From the NCBI GenBank assembly GCA_018663815.1, contig JABJPQ010000514.1, positions 1 through 5,000 of the forward strand: a stretch of DNA of 5,000 bases, in the 5' to 3' direction. The notes beneath the pieces were generated by a model, which worked only from the letters and a program-made list of their open reading frames with translations, did no database searches and had not been told where the DNA came from. Positions 1 through 5,000 of the stretch are shown piece after piece; within the stretch, counting starts at the first letter, position 1, and every line of letters begins with the position of its first letter. The stretch comes from Halobacteriovoraceae bacterium (GTDB lineage Bacteria > Bdellovibrionota > Bacteriovoracia > Bacteriovoracales > Bacteriovoracaceae). The position numbers were made by a program, and so were the translations under genes.

Positions 1-1
1 T

Positions 2-811
2 AAAAAACAAAATAAATTTAGCTTAGAGTTTCTCATTACCTCCGAACAAACTAAAAATATCGTTACAGCTAAGCATGATGGAAGTTATTCAGAACTTGAT
101 GCTTCTTTACTTCACCGTCTATCTCCCAATGATGAGATTAGATATTTTTTATCCACTAGATATGTCGATTCCCAAATGGAAAACTTTGGAAATGAGTTTG
201 AGTTTTTCTTTGCAGAATTTATGTACCGAAGAAAAAATATTTTAACCCAAGATAAAAATGGCATTTACATGGCCGCAGAGCTTAAAAACTACCGTGTTAT
301 TGACCCCGATATTAAACACGAATACAACTATGATGGCTCTGTTATTCCACAACTTATTTTCAAAAAATCATGGGGCAGAAGGTTTAGCACAAAACTAAAA
401 GTACGACGTCATTTTTATCAAACTAATAACGATTCAAACTATACCCTAGAAAATGAAGATCGTATTTATCTATCTACTTCCTATTTTATCAACCGCTGGT
501 CTATGGCCTATGCGCAATTAAAATATCAGCATAAAATTAGAAAAGGTGATGGCATAGATTATCGATTTATGGAGCTTGCTTCTTATAATAGAGACACCCA
601 TAGGCTTGATTTTTCGAATGTGCCAGATGCAAAGAAAAACCAAGAAATTGTAACCTTACACACAGGCTTTTTATACTTTCTTTCCAGACAAAATATGCTG
701 GAAGTATATGCTGAAACTAAGCTTAGTAATACCTATGATAAAAGAGAGATCGATGATATTGCCCATGATGAGCTTGTTTTTGGAACGGCCCTATACTTAA
801 CGGCATTTTAG
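2..811 (+). CDS. Probable outer-membrane beta-barrel protein, C-terminal part (5' end outside window)
   Basis: The reading frame is open from base 2 to the TAG at 809-811 (269 codons), so the gene begins outside the window. The first internal ATG (176) is not a convincing start, because the same style of sequence continues upstream of it. The protein has no hydrophobic helices. It is made of many short stretches alternating polar and hydrophobic or aromatic residues, rich in Tyr and Phe, separated by charged Asn/Asp/Lys turns (for example around YLSTSYFINRWSMAYAQLKY). The last residue is Phe, preceded by LYLTA, which fits a BAM-type C-terminal signal only partly, since position -3 is Thr. This pattern suggests an outer-membrane beta-barrel, but I recognise no family and cannot name a substrate. 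The next gene starts one base after its stop, so the two probably share a transcript. That it is coding is nearly certain; the barrel assignment is inference. Confidence 0.7.
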   Translation, partial: KKQNKFSLEFLITSEQTKNIVTAKHDGSYSELDASLLHRLSPNDEIRYFLSTRYVDSQMENFGNEFEFFFAEFMYRRKNILTQDKNGIYMAAELKNYRVIDPDIKHEYNYDGSVIPQLIFKKSWGRRFSTKLKVRRHFYQTNNDSNYTLENEDRIYLSTSYFINRWSMAYAQLKYQHKIRKGDGIDYRFMELASYNRDTHRLDFSNVPDAKKNQEIVTLHTGFLYFLSRQNMLEVYAETKLSNTYDKREIDDIAHDELVFGTALYLTAF

Positions 812-812
812 T

Positions 813-1670
813 ATGCCTCGTTTTACCTCAAAACTAGGTTCAACATTCTACCTTAAAAAAGGACGCCTAAATAATAAGGTACCTCTTATTTGTTGTCACG
901 GTGGCCCGGGTGGGAATCATTTGAGCTTAAAGCCTTTACTCGAATTATCAAAAAGCAGACAAGTTACCATCTTTGACCAAATAGGCTCAGGAAACTCTAG
1001 TTCAACTACAAAATCAAAATGGAATATAACAGCTTTTTGCAAAAACCTAAATGAACTAATCTCTCATCTAGGTTATGATCAAGTGATACTCTATGGTAGC
1101 TCATGGGGTGGCACCCTGATCTTAGAGTACTATAAACGCTACCCTAATAAAGTGACTGGCTTAATTTTTCATTCTTCTTTAATTTGCGAAAAACGATGGA
1201 AGCAAGATGCCAAAAAACTTATTAAGGCCTTGCCTCAAAAACAACAAAATATTATTAACACTTGTGAAAAAATTACGGCCACAGATGCCAAAGTTTATAA
1301 GCAGGCGATGCTTGAATACTATAAAAAACATGTCTGTCGAGTTAAAGGTATCTTTGATAATAAAAAGCCAAAAAGTAAAATTAAATTTAATGAAGACCTT
1401 TATCAGCATATGTGGGGACCTAGTGAGTTTTGTGCAACAGGAACACTGAAAGGTTATAATGGTATAGCAACTCTTTCAAAAATTTCTGTTCCTACTCTCT
1501 TCTTATGTGGAGAATATGATGAATCCACCCCTCATTCAAATAAGTTTTTTGCACGCAAAGTAAAAGGATCACAAATCGAAGTTGTTTCGAATGCCTCTCA
1601 TAGCTCACTACGAGAAAGAAAAGTATATACCTTACAAATATTAAATAAATTTCTAAGCCAACTAACTTAA
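813..1670 (+). CDS. Proline iminopeptidase-type alpha/beta hydrolase (peptidase family S33)
   Basis: This 285-residue protein is about the usual length for proline iminopeptidases and tricorn-interacting-factor-F1-like aminopeptidases, which remove N-terminal residues (often Pro) from peptides. Visible family motifs in order are the oxyanion-hole HGGPGG (29-34), DQIGSG (55-60), the nucleophile elbow GSSWGG (95-100, Ser97), GPSEF (202-206), GEYDE (233-237, catalytic Asp236) and SNASHSS with catalytic His263. Glu205 and Glu237 sit where the family is known to hold the substrate's free amino group, which favours aminopeptidase over general esterase activity. There is no signal peptide, so it should be cytoplasmic. 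The ATG lies one base after the preceding stop with no clear Shine-Dalgarno sequence, suggesting translational coupling. It is the only ATG after an in-frame TAA at 798-800. The 3' end faces the DUF5522 gene with a 5-base gap. Exact substrate preference cannot be told from sequence. Confidence 0.9.
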   Translation: MPRFTSKLGSTFYLKKGRLNNKVPLICCHGGPGGNHLSLKPLLELSKSRQVTIFDQIGSGNSSSTTKSKWNITAFCKNLNELISHLGYDQVILYGSSWGGTLILEYYKRYPNKVTGLIFHSSLICEKRWKQDAKKLIKALPQKQQNIINTCEKITATDAKVYKQAMLEYYKKHVCRVKGIFDNKKPKSKIKFNEDLYQHMWGPSEFCATGTLKGYNGIATLSKISVPTLFLCGEYDESTPHSNKFFARKVKGSQIEVVSNASHSSLRERKVYTLQILNKFLSQLT

Positions 1671-1675
1671 TAAGT

Positions 1676-2095
1676 TTAGGTAGTAAATAAAGTCATAACT
1701 ATTGCTTCATCAATACCTTGTTGTTCAAAATAGTCTGCAAGGTATAAAGCTTTGACTGATTTGTTTTCGATCTCAACAATCCCACACACGGTATTTTTTA
1801 ACAATAAGACCTTAAAAGTATCATTATCAAATTCACTCTTACTGTCATTACTTCCGAAGGCTGAACTTAATAAATTTTCTGTTATTTTTGACCTTAGAAA
1901 GTACTTATCATAAATAATTTTTGCATCATCAAGATTACTTGAGTTTAACTCTTCTAATGTAAGATTTTCTTTTTTGAGGGCATGCCCATACGGACAATGT
2001 AAACAACTGCTCTTACAACATGATCCTCTTGATAGATGATACTCTGAGGTAAATACTAAGTGTCCCTGTTTATTTAAATAATCTTTTTTACTCAT
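1676..2095 (-). CDS. DUF5522 cysteine-cluster protein with an unrecognised C-terminal extension
   Basis: The protein has 139 residues. Residues 6-38 match the DUF5522 pattern as I recall it: GHLVFTSEYHLSRG (11-24), then CCxxxCxxCPYG with Cys26, Cys27, Cys31 and Cys34. The function of DUF5522 is unknown to me. Four close cysteines suggest metal (Zn or Fe-S) binding, which is inference. DUF5522 proteins are commonly small, little more than this motif. Here about 100 residues follow (40-139): a charged, Leu/Ser-rich helical stretch (43-80), an Asp/Ser-rich linker (81-93) and a predicted beta-alpha segment from KVLLLKNTVCGIVEI (95-109) to the end, with a fifth cysteine at 104. I do not recognise this second half. 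The ATG is supported by GAGGTGA five bases upstream. The gene converges on the peptidase and diverges from the histidine kinase, so it is probably transcribed alone. Confidence 0.85.
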   Translation of the reverse strand: MSKKDYLNKQGHLVFTSEYHLSRGSCCKSSCLHCPYGHALKKENLTLEELNSSNLDDAKIIYDKYFLRSKITENLLSSAFGSNDSKSEFDNDTFKVLLLKNTVCGIVEIENKSVKALYLADYFEQQGIDEAIVMTLFTT

Positions 2096-2166
2096 CTACT
2101 TCACCTCTAAATATAATCATATTACTCTATTTAATTCAGTTATAAATTAAGATAAACTAATACTAG
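2096..2166. promoter_or_regulatory. Divergent promoter region with overlapping -10-like boxes
   Basis: This 71-base AT-rich spacer separates the start codons of the DUF5522 gene (-) and the histidine kinase gene (+), so it should hold both promoters. A perfect TATAAT lies at 2112-2117 on the + strand. TATGAT (five of six matches) lies at 2121-2116 on the - strand, so the two boxes share two bases. Neither has a good TTGACA-like -35 at 16-18 bases. The - strand box would put transcription start only about 13 bases before the ATG. In so AT-rich a spacer such boxes can arise by chance. The region is well placed; the individual boxes are weak. Confidence 0.35.
2101..2107 (-). promoter_or_regulatory. 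Ribosome binding site of the DUF5522 gene
   Basis: On the - strand GAGGTGA lies five bases before the ATG at 2095-2093. It is a clear Shine-Dalgarno sequence, unlike the two + strand genes on either side, and fixes this start. Confidence 0.75.
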
Positions 2167-3462
2167 ATGAAAAATTTACTACGTCCATATGAAGCACTAT
2201 TTAACTTTATTTCACTTAATCGTGTAAAGAATAAAGATATCGATCTCACAGCAATACATATTCATTTGTTAACGGTTTTATCAACTTCTGTTCTCATGTG
2301 GTTGTATACTGCCATAGCAATAATATATATGACAAATCCGATCCCTGGACTCATTGGAGTAGTTTGCTCACTGGTACATTTATTATCACCACTCACTTTT
2401 AGATGGAGTAAAAATATTTTCCTTGCGAGTACTATCGCATTACTTCCGGGTATTATTCATCAAACAAGCTTTTCCTGTTTTAGTGGTGGCTTCATGAGTA
2501 GTGCCCTCATATGGTATGGGGTTTTTCCTATCCACGCAGGTCTAACATGCGGTAAAAAAGCTGTTTTGATATGGTCTATTATCGTCACAATTGTTGCGCT
2601 TTGTCTTCTTGGAATGGAAGTGAATGGTTACCCTTTTCAAGACATGCTATTACCTCAAGGAAACTTATTTACCCACTCTATTTCAATCTTTGGATTAATT
2701 TTTGCTGGAAGCATTATTTTATATTTTTATGCAGCATTAACAAATAGCCACAGTAAAGAGATTCAAGAGCATCACAATAAGATTAATCTCCTTACGAGAA
2801 TACTTATGCACGATATGTCTAATTCAATTCAAGCTCTAAGAGGTTCAGCGAGTCTTTTGTTAAAAGATAAAGATACTAATAAAAATCAACAAAGACAGTC
2901 AGAAATCATTAATAAACACTCATTATTTTTATCTGATACCACCAGATCAATAAAAGCGCTTTTCTTAGTTGATAGCGTTAATGATAAATTAAAATTAGAA
3001 AAAGTTGATCTTAATGAATCATTACGATTTATTTTTAATATTTTAGAAAATAAAATTAATCAAAAACAATTAGTCATAAATCTTAGTTTTAACAATGCCT
3101 GCTTTATTCTTGCAGCTCCTCATGTCTTAGAAAATCAAGTCATTCATAATATACTACTGAATGCAATTCAATATTCTTTTGAGAGTGGTCAAATAGATAT
3201 TGAAGTCCATGAAGTTAATAACACTTCTTTGATAGAACTAGTTGTTCGTGACTATGGGACTGGTATGGAACCAGAGATACTTAAGAATATCTTTAACCCT
3301 AAAGAACTCAATGCGATAAAAAAAATCACTAAGACCCCAGGCTCAGGGGCAGGAATGTTTATCTTAAAAGATATAGTAGAAAGGATGCAAGGCTCAGTTA
3401 GTGTTCAATCTACTAAAGACATTGGAACTATCGTTACAGTTAGATTTTTAAAAGCGACTTGA
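2167..3462 (+). CDS. Membrane sensor histidine kinase with six predicted transmembrane helices
   Basis: The protein has 431 residues. A hydrophobic N-terminal half shows about six membrane helices (near 33-53, 60-78, 84-100, 108-127, 131-150 and 170-191) with only short loops, so sensing is likely within or at the membrane. The motif FSGGFMSSALIWYGVFP (105-121) resembles a six-helix input domain I recall from other bacterial kinases, for which I have no firm name. The cytoplasmic kinase core follows: an H-box with phospho-acceptor His215 in MHDMSNSIQ, an N-box NxxxNA (Asn328, Asn332), G1 box DYGTG (362-366), an F-box-like IFNP (375-378) and G2 box GSGAG (392-396). The usual Pro of the H-box is absent and G2 has Ala where Leu is common, but catalytic positions look intact. 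There is no receiver domain and no response regulator in the window, so it is an orphan kinase here. A TAG sits directly before the ATG, so no longer start is possible; the ribosome binding site is weak. The CoA-binding gene follows after 24 bases. Confidence 0.93.
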   Translation: MKNLLRPYEALFNFISLNRVKNKDIDLTAIHIHLLTVLSTSVLMWLYTAIAIIYMTNPIPGLIGVVCSLVHLLSPLTFRWSKNIFLASTIALLPGIIHQTSFSCFSGGFMSSALIWYGVFPIHAGLTCGKKAVLIWSIIVTIVALCLLGMEVNGYPFQDMLLPQGNLFTHSISIFGLIFAGSIILYFYAALTNSHSKEIQEHHNKINLLTRILMHDMSNSIQALRGSASLLLKDKDTNKNQQRQSEIINKHSLFLSDTTRSIKALFLVDSVNDKLKLEKVDLNESLRFIFNILENKINQKQLVINLSFNNACFILAAPHVLENQVIHNILLNAIQYSFESGQIDIEVHEVNNTSLIELVVRDYGTGMEPEILKNIFNPKELNAIKKITKTPGSGAGMFILKDIVERMQGSVSVQSTKDIGTIVTVRFLKAT

Positions 3463-3476
3463 GGATTTAGATAACA

Positions 3477-3481
3477 AAGGA
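3477..3481 (+). promoter_or_regulatory. Ribosome binding site of the CoA-binding protein gene
   Basis: AAGGA lies five bases before the ATG at 3487-3489. A TTG codon directly precedes that ATG, but its spacing to AAGGA would be only two bases, so ATG 3487 is the better start. Confidence 0.7.
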
Positions 3482-3486
3482 TATTG

Positions 3487-3849
3487 ATGGAAATTGTAAT
3501 TATTATTGGAGCTTCAGATAAGCCTGAGCGGTACTCTTATCAAGCTAAGAACTTACTCTCGGAGTATGGCCATAAAACTCTTCTTGTGCATCCTCGTTTA
3601 CAGCAAATCGAAGGCCAAGAAGTGTACCATGGACTAAGTGAAATTAAAGAAACACCAGACACAATTAGTATGTACGTAAACCCTAAATTATCCTCTCCAC
3701 TGCTCAGCGATATTCTAAGGTTGGCTCCTAAGCGAGTTATATTTAACCCTGGCACTGAAAACCAAGACCTTTGCACAGAGTTAAATAAACATGGAATTAA
3801 AACAGAAGAAGCTTGTACATTAGTATTACTGCGCACCGGTCAATTTTGA
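3487..3849 (+). CDS. CoA-binding domain protein, YccU-like
   Basis: This 120-residue protein is essentially one Rossmann-type CoA-binding domain (the CoA_binding_2 / YccU group). Visible family features are the N-terminal strand and nucleotide-binding turn VIIIGASDKPERYSYQA (4-20), GHKTLLVHPR (28-37) with IEGQEVYHGL behind it, TISMYVNP (59-66), RVIFNPGTEN (83-92) and the very typical C-terminus EACTLVLLRTGQF. The length matches the family. Members bind CoA or acyl-CoA in the cytoplasm, but the biological role is poorly defined; it lacks the ligase and acetyltransferase domains of the large acyl-CoA synthetases that share this fold. The gap of 24 bases after the kinase stop, with no terminator between, suggests one transcript. 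No matching terminator with a U-tract follows on this strand. Confidence 0.92.
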   Translation: MEIVIIIGASDKPERYSYQAKNLLSEYGHKTLLVHPRLQQIEGQEVYHGLSEIKETPDTISMYVNPKLSSPLLSDILRLAPKRVIFNPGTENQDLCTELNKHGIKTEEACTLVLLRTGQF

Positions 3850-3851
3850 AC

Positions 3852-3881
3852 AAAAAAAAACCCCACATAAAGTGAGGCTTT
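3852..3881 (-). terminator. Intrinsic terminator of the small secreted protein gene
   Basis: Read on the - strand, AAAGCCTCAC, loop TTTAT, GTGGGGTTTT forms a 10-pair stem (two G-U pairs) running into a tract of nine T. It begins 22 bases after the TAG of the secreted protein gene. On the + strand the two wobble pairs become A-C mismatches and no T tract follows, so it should act mainly for the - strand gene. It may give only weak protection to the convergent kinase/CoA-binding transcript. Confidence 0.85.
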
Positions 3882-3903
3882 ATCAAAAATCTATTTGTAT
3901 TAA

Positions 3904-4236
3904 CTATCTTGGTGAATGACAGCTTGTGTGCCATACACCTAAACGACCAGTATAAACTGCAGTTAATTTACCGTTTACATATACATAACTTTTACCAATA
4001 CCTAAACCATCAATTTCAACATACTTAGCAGTTAGTGGCCAACATTGCTCAAAACTCATATCTCTTTTTAATCTTTTGTAAGTAAGGTTTTGAATACTTG
4101 GAATTGCTGCTTCAACTTGTGCCATTACATCTGCTTCAGACTCACCTGTAAATTTAACGCTAAATCTTTTTGCTTCTTGACCTGCAAATACATTTACCGA
4201 AAGTGCAACTAAAACGATTGCTAATAATGTTTTCAT
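3904..4236 (-). CDS. Small secreted protein with two cysteines, function unknown
   Basis: The protein has 110 residues. Residues 1-18 form a standard Sec signal peptide: MK, a hydrophobic core (LLAIVLVALSV), then a VFA cleavage site before Gly19. There is no lipobox cysteine, so the roughly 92-residue mature protein should be free in the periplasm or exported further. It begins with a predicted strand (KRFSVKFTG, 23-31), a helix (ADVMAQVEAAIPSI, 35-48), a basic YKRLKRD stretch, then beta-like segments (YVEIDG, SYVYVNGKLTAVYTGRLG). Only two cysteines, Cys65 and Cys106, occur in the mature part and could form a disulfide. I recognise no family. A longer frame reaches 4329, but the ATG at 4236 is chosen because it has a strong Shine-Dalgarno, starts the signal peptide, and the extension would cover the promoter. 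The gene has its own promoter and terminator, so it is probably monocistronic. Confidence 0.88.
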   Translation of the reverse strand: MKTLLAIVLVALSVNVFAGQEAKRFSVKFTGESEADVMAQVEAAIPSIQNLTYKRLKRDMSFEQCWPLTAKYVEIDGLGIGKSYVYVNGKLTAVYTGRLGVWHTSCHSPR

Positions 4237-4242
4237 AATTTC

Positions 4243-4248
4243 TCTCCT
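4243..4248 (-). promoter_or_regulatory. Ribosome binding site of the small secreted protein gene
   Basis: AGGAGA on the - strand lies six bases before the ATG at 4236-4234. This strong site decides the start in favour of the signal-peptide Met over an upstream ATG at 4329. Confidence 0.85.
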
Positions 4249-4283
4249 ATGAGGTTGTTGTTTATGTTTTCCTGTTAAAAACA

Positions 4284-4311
4284 ATTTAAGTTTATCCACT
4301 TTATCTGTCAA
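4284..4311 (-). promoter_or_regulatory. Sigma-70-type promoter of the small secreted protein gene
   Basis: On the - strand a perfect TTGACA (4311-4306) is followed after 16 bases by TTAAAT (4289-4284, four of six matches to TATAAT); shifting by one base gives TAAATT at 17. Transcription would start near 4277, leaving a leader of about 40 bases. The 16-base spacer contains GATAAA twice. Confidence 0.65.
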
Positions 4312-4318
4312 CACGGCT

Positions 4319-4341
4319 ATACAAAACAAGCCATTTTGTAT
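4319..4341. repeat. Inverted repeat just upstream of the -35 box, possible regulator site
   Basis: ATACAAAA, seven bases, then TTTTGTAT: eight perfect pairs. It ends eight bases upstream of the -35 box of the secreted protein promoter, with its centre near -53 from the predicted start. That is a position used by transcription activators. No T tract follows on either strand in a terminator-like way. Function is inferred from position only. Confidence 0.4.
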
Positions 4342-4343
4342 TC

Positions 4344-4433
4344 ACAAACGTGTACAACATCAAAGCCAAACTACTAGTTTTAAACTAAGTAGCAGCAGGT
4401 AATAACAAAAACAAACAAGAACAAATGTGTACA
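4344..4433. repeat. Pair of 13-base direct repeats in the intergenic region
   Basis: ACAAACGTGTACA at 4344-4356 recurs as ACAAATGTGTACA at 4421-4433, with one C/T difference and a 77-base period. Both contain the palindrome TGTACA. One copy adjoins the inverted repeat upstream of the secreted protein promoter; the other ends five bases from the stop codon of the transporter gene. They could be paired protein-binding sites or chance in AT-rich DNA. Confidence 0.35.
4371..4392 (-). terminator. Possible weak terminator of the transporter gene
   Basis: On the - strand CTACTTAGTTT and AAACTAGTAG can pair with one bulged base, about 47 bases after the transporter stop codon. The stem is AT-rich and is followed by TTTGGCTTTG rather than a clean T run, so termination is uncertain. 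It is the only hairpin found between the transporter stop and the next promoter that could serve. Confidence 0.3.
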
Positions 4434-4438
4434 GGGAT

Positions 4439-5000
4439 CTAAGTAATTTCCAGATCAATTAATGAAACTTCGGGAAAGTTCTCTTGAATTTTCAACTCTA
4501 GCTGAGCAACGATCTTAGCCGTCAGACGTATCATGCGCTCACTAGATTTATATAAAATTTTAAACTGATCCTCTTCTGTAGCAAGCTTTTTTAGCACTTC
4601 TTTAATGTCAACTGATTGAATAAGCTCAGAACTATTAAGTTCTACTTCTACACTTAAGCGAATACTGCCTGCACCTAGGATTTGTGTTTTCAACAACAGC
4701 ACACTTTTAATTTCAGCTTGATTTTGGATGAAAAGTTCAATTTCTTCTTCTTTATGTATTGAAGTACTTCGTCCTATTAGTAGTTTTCCATTGATAAAAG
4801 CAAGTAAAACGGCCATTAAGCCCAATAAAAACGCGATGCCAAGAGATGCAAAAATATCGAATAAAACACTATTGAAGATTTGTCCCAACCCGATTCCTAA
4901 CATCGCCAAAGAAACACCTAGAACTGCGACACCATCCTCAAGCAAAACAGCAATAAGAGTTGGATCATCACTTTCTTTTAAAAACTCAATATAGCCTAGA
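4439..5000 (-). CDS. Cation diffusion facilitator, SLC30A9/ZnT9-like, C-terminal part (5' end outside window)
   Basis: The frame is open from the right edge to TAG at 4441-4439, giving 186 residues of a longer protein; the TTG at 4945 is an internal codon, not the start. Family features visible are SDDPTLIAVLLEDGVAVLGV (10-29), leading into membrane helix V (about 15-38), helix VI with Asp48 at its start (about 47-70), then LLIGRS (73-78) and the cytoplasmic domain. The end PEVSLIDLEIT closely resembles the C-terminus of human SLC30A9 as I remember it, and ILGAGSIRLSVEVELN resembles its central strand. CDF proteins move Zn2+ or similar divalent metals across membranes, usually by proton antiport; in a bacterium this would be inner-membrane metal efflux. 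Helices I-IV are outside the window. As in ZnT9, helix V carries a Glu-Asp pair rather than the His-x-x-x-Asp of YiiP-type exporters, so metal choice should not be assumed from YiiP. Confidence 0.9.
   Translation of the reverse strand, partial: LGYIEFLKESDDPTLIAVLLEDGVAVLGVSLAMLGIGLGQIFNSVLFDIFASLGIAFLLGLMAVLLAFINGKLLIGRSTSIHKEEEIELFIQNQAEIKSVLLLKTQILGAGSIRLSVEVELNSSELIQSVDIKEVLKKLATEEDQFKILYKSSERMIRLTAKIVAQLELKIQENFPEVSLIDLEIT

Noticed and set aside
1179..1449. Two open frames (one per strand) inside the peptidase gene
   Set aside because: They lie wholly within a gene with intact catalytic motifs, and their compositions (Phe/Ile-rich or Lys-rich) are typical of shadow frames in AT-rich DNA.
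1664..1676. AACTT-AAT-AAGTT hairpin at the convergent gene ends as a terminator
   Set aside because: The stem has only five AT-rich pairs, the loop is three bases and no T tract follows on either strand.
3484..3486. TTG as start of the CoA-binding gene
   Set aside because: It directly precedes an ATG that has the better spacing to AAGGA and matches the usual N-terminus of the family.
3540..3836. 98-codon open frame antisense to the CoA-binding gene
   Set aside because: The opposite strand encodes a textbook CoA-binding domain over its whole length; the antisense product shows no recognisable motif and no supporting start signals.
3852..3881. Bidirectional terminator also serving the kinase/CoA-binding transcript
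   Set aside because: On the + strand two stem positions become A-C mismatches and the stem is followed by mixed sequence without a T run, so efficient + strand termination is unlikely.
4237..4329. 31-residue N-terminal extension of the small secreted protein from an ATG at 4329
   Set aside because: It would bury the signal peptide, ignore the strong AGGAGA site before ATG 4236 and run through the TTGACA promoter.
4728..4994. 88-codon + strand frame antisense to the transporter
   Set aside because: The - strand frame matches the ZnT9-like family throughout; the + strand product is a Ser/Lys/Pro-rich shadow.

Overview
The window is AT-rich (roughly one third G+C by eye) and densely coded, with seven protein genes on both strands, no RNA gene, no mobile element and no CRISPR array. 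The mix suggests a Gram-negative bacterium: an outer-membrane beta-barrel-like protein ending in Phe, Sec-type signal peptides, a DUF5522 protein, a six-helix membrane histidine kinase and a ZnT9-like zinc transporter. A low-GC member of the Bdellovibrionota (Bacteriovorax/Halobacteriovorax type) would fit, but this is an impression from gene content and style, not a demonstrated placement.

Left part (1-1670, + strand): the 3' portion of a probable outer-membrane beta-barrel protein, cut by the window edge, is followed after one base by a cytoplasmic proline-iminopeptidase-type alpha/beta hydrolase with an intact Ser-Asp-His triad. The two are probably co-transcribed.

Middle (1676-3849): a DUF5522 protein with a cysteine cluster and an unrecognised C-terminal half lies on the - strand. 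It converges on the peptidase with a 5-base gap and diverges from a hybrid-free sensor histidine kinase across a 71-base spacer. The kinase has six predicted membrane helices and a full HisKA/HATPase core, but no receiver domain or response regulator is visible. Directly behind it, and probably in the same transcript, is a small CoA-binding (YccU-like) protein.

Right part (3850-5000, - strand): a strong intrinsic terminator, a small secreted protein with two cysteines, and its promoter (perfect TTGACA -35 box) with an inverted repeat just upstream. Beyond these lies the C-terminal part of an SLC30A9/ZnT9-type cation diffusion facilitator that runs off the right edge.

No multi-gene defence, secretion or biosynthetic system is apparent. 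The most interesting items are the orphan kinase paired with a CoA-binding protein, the DUF5522 protein with its extra domain, and the compact regulatory region of the secreted protein.
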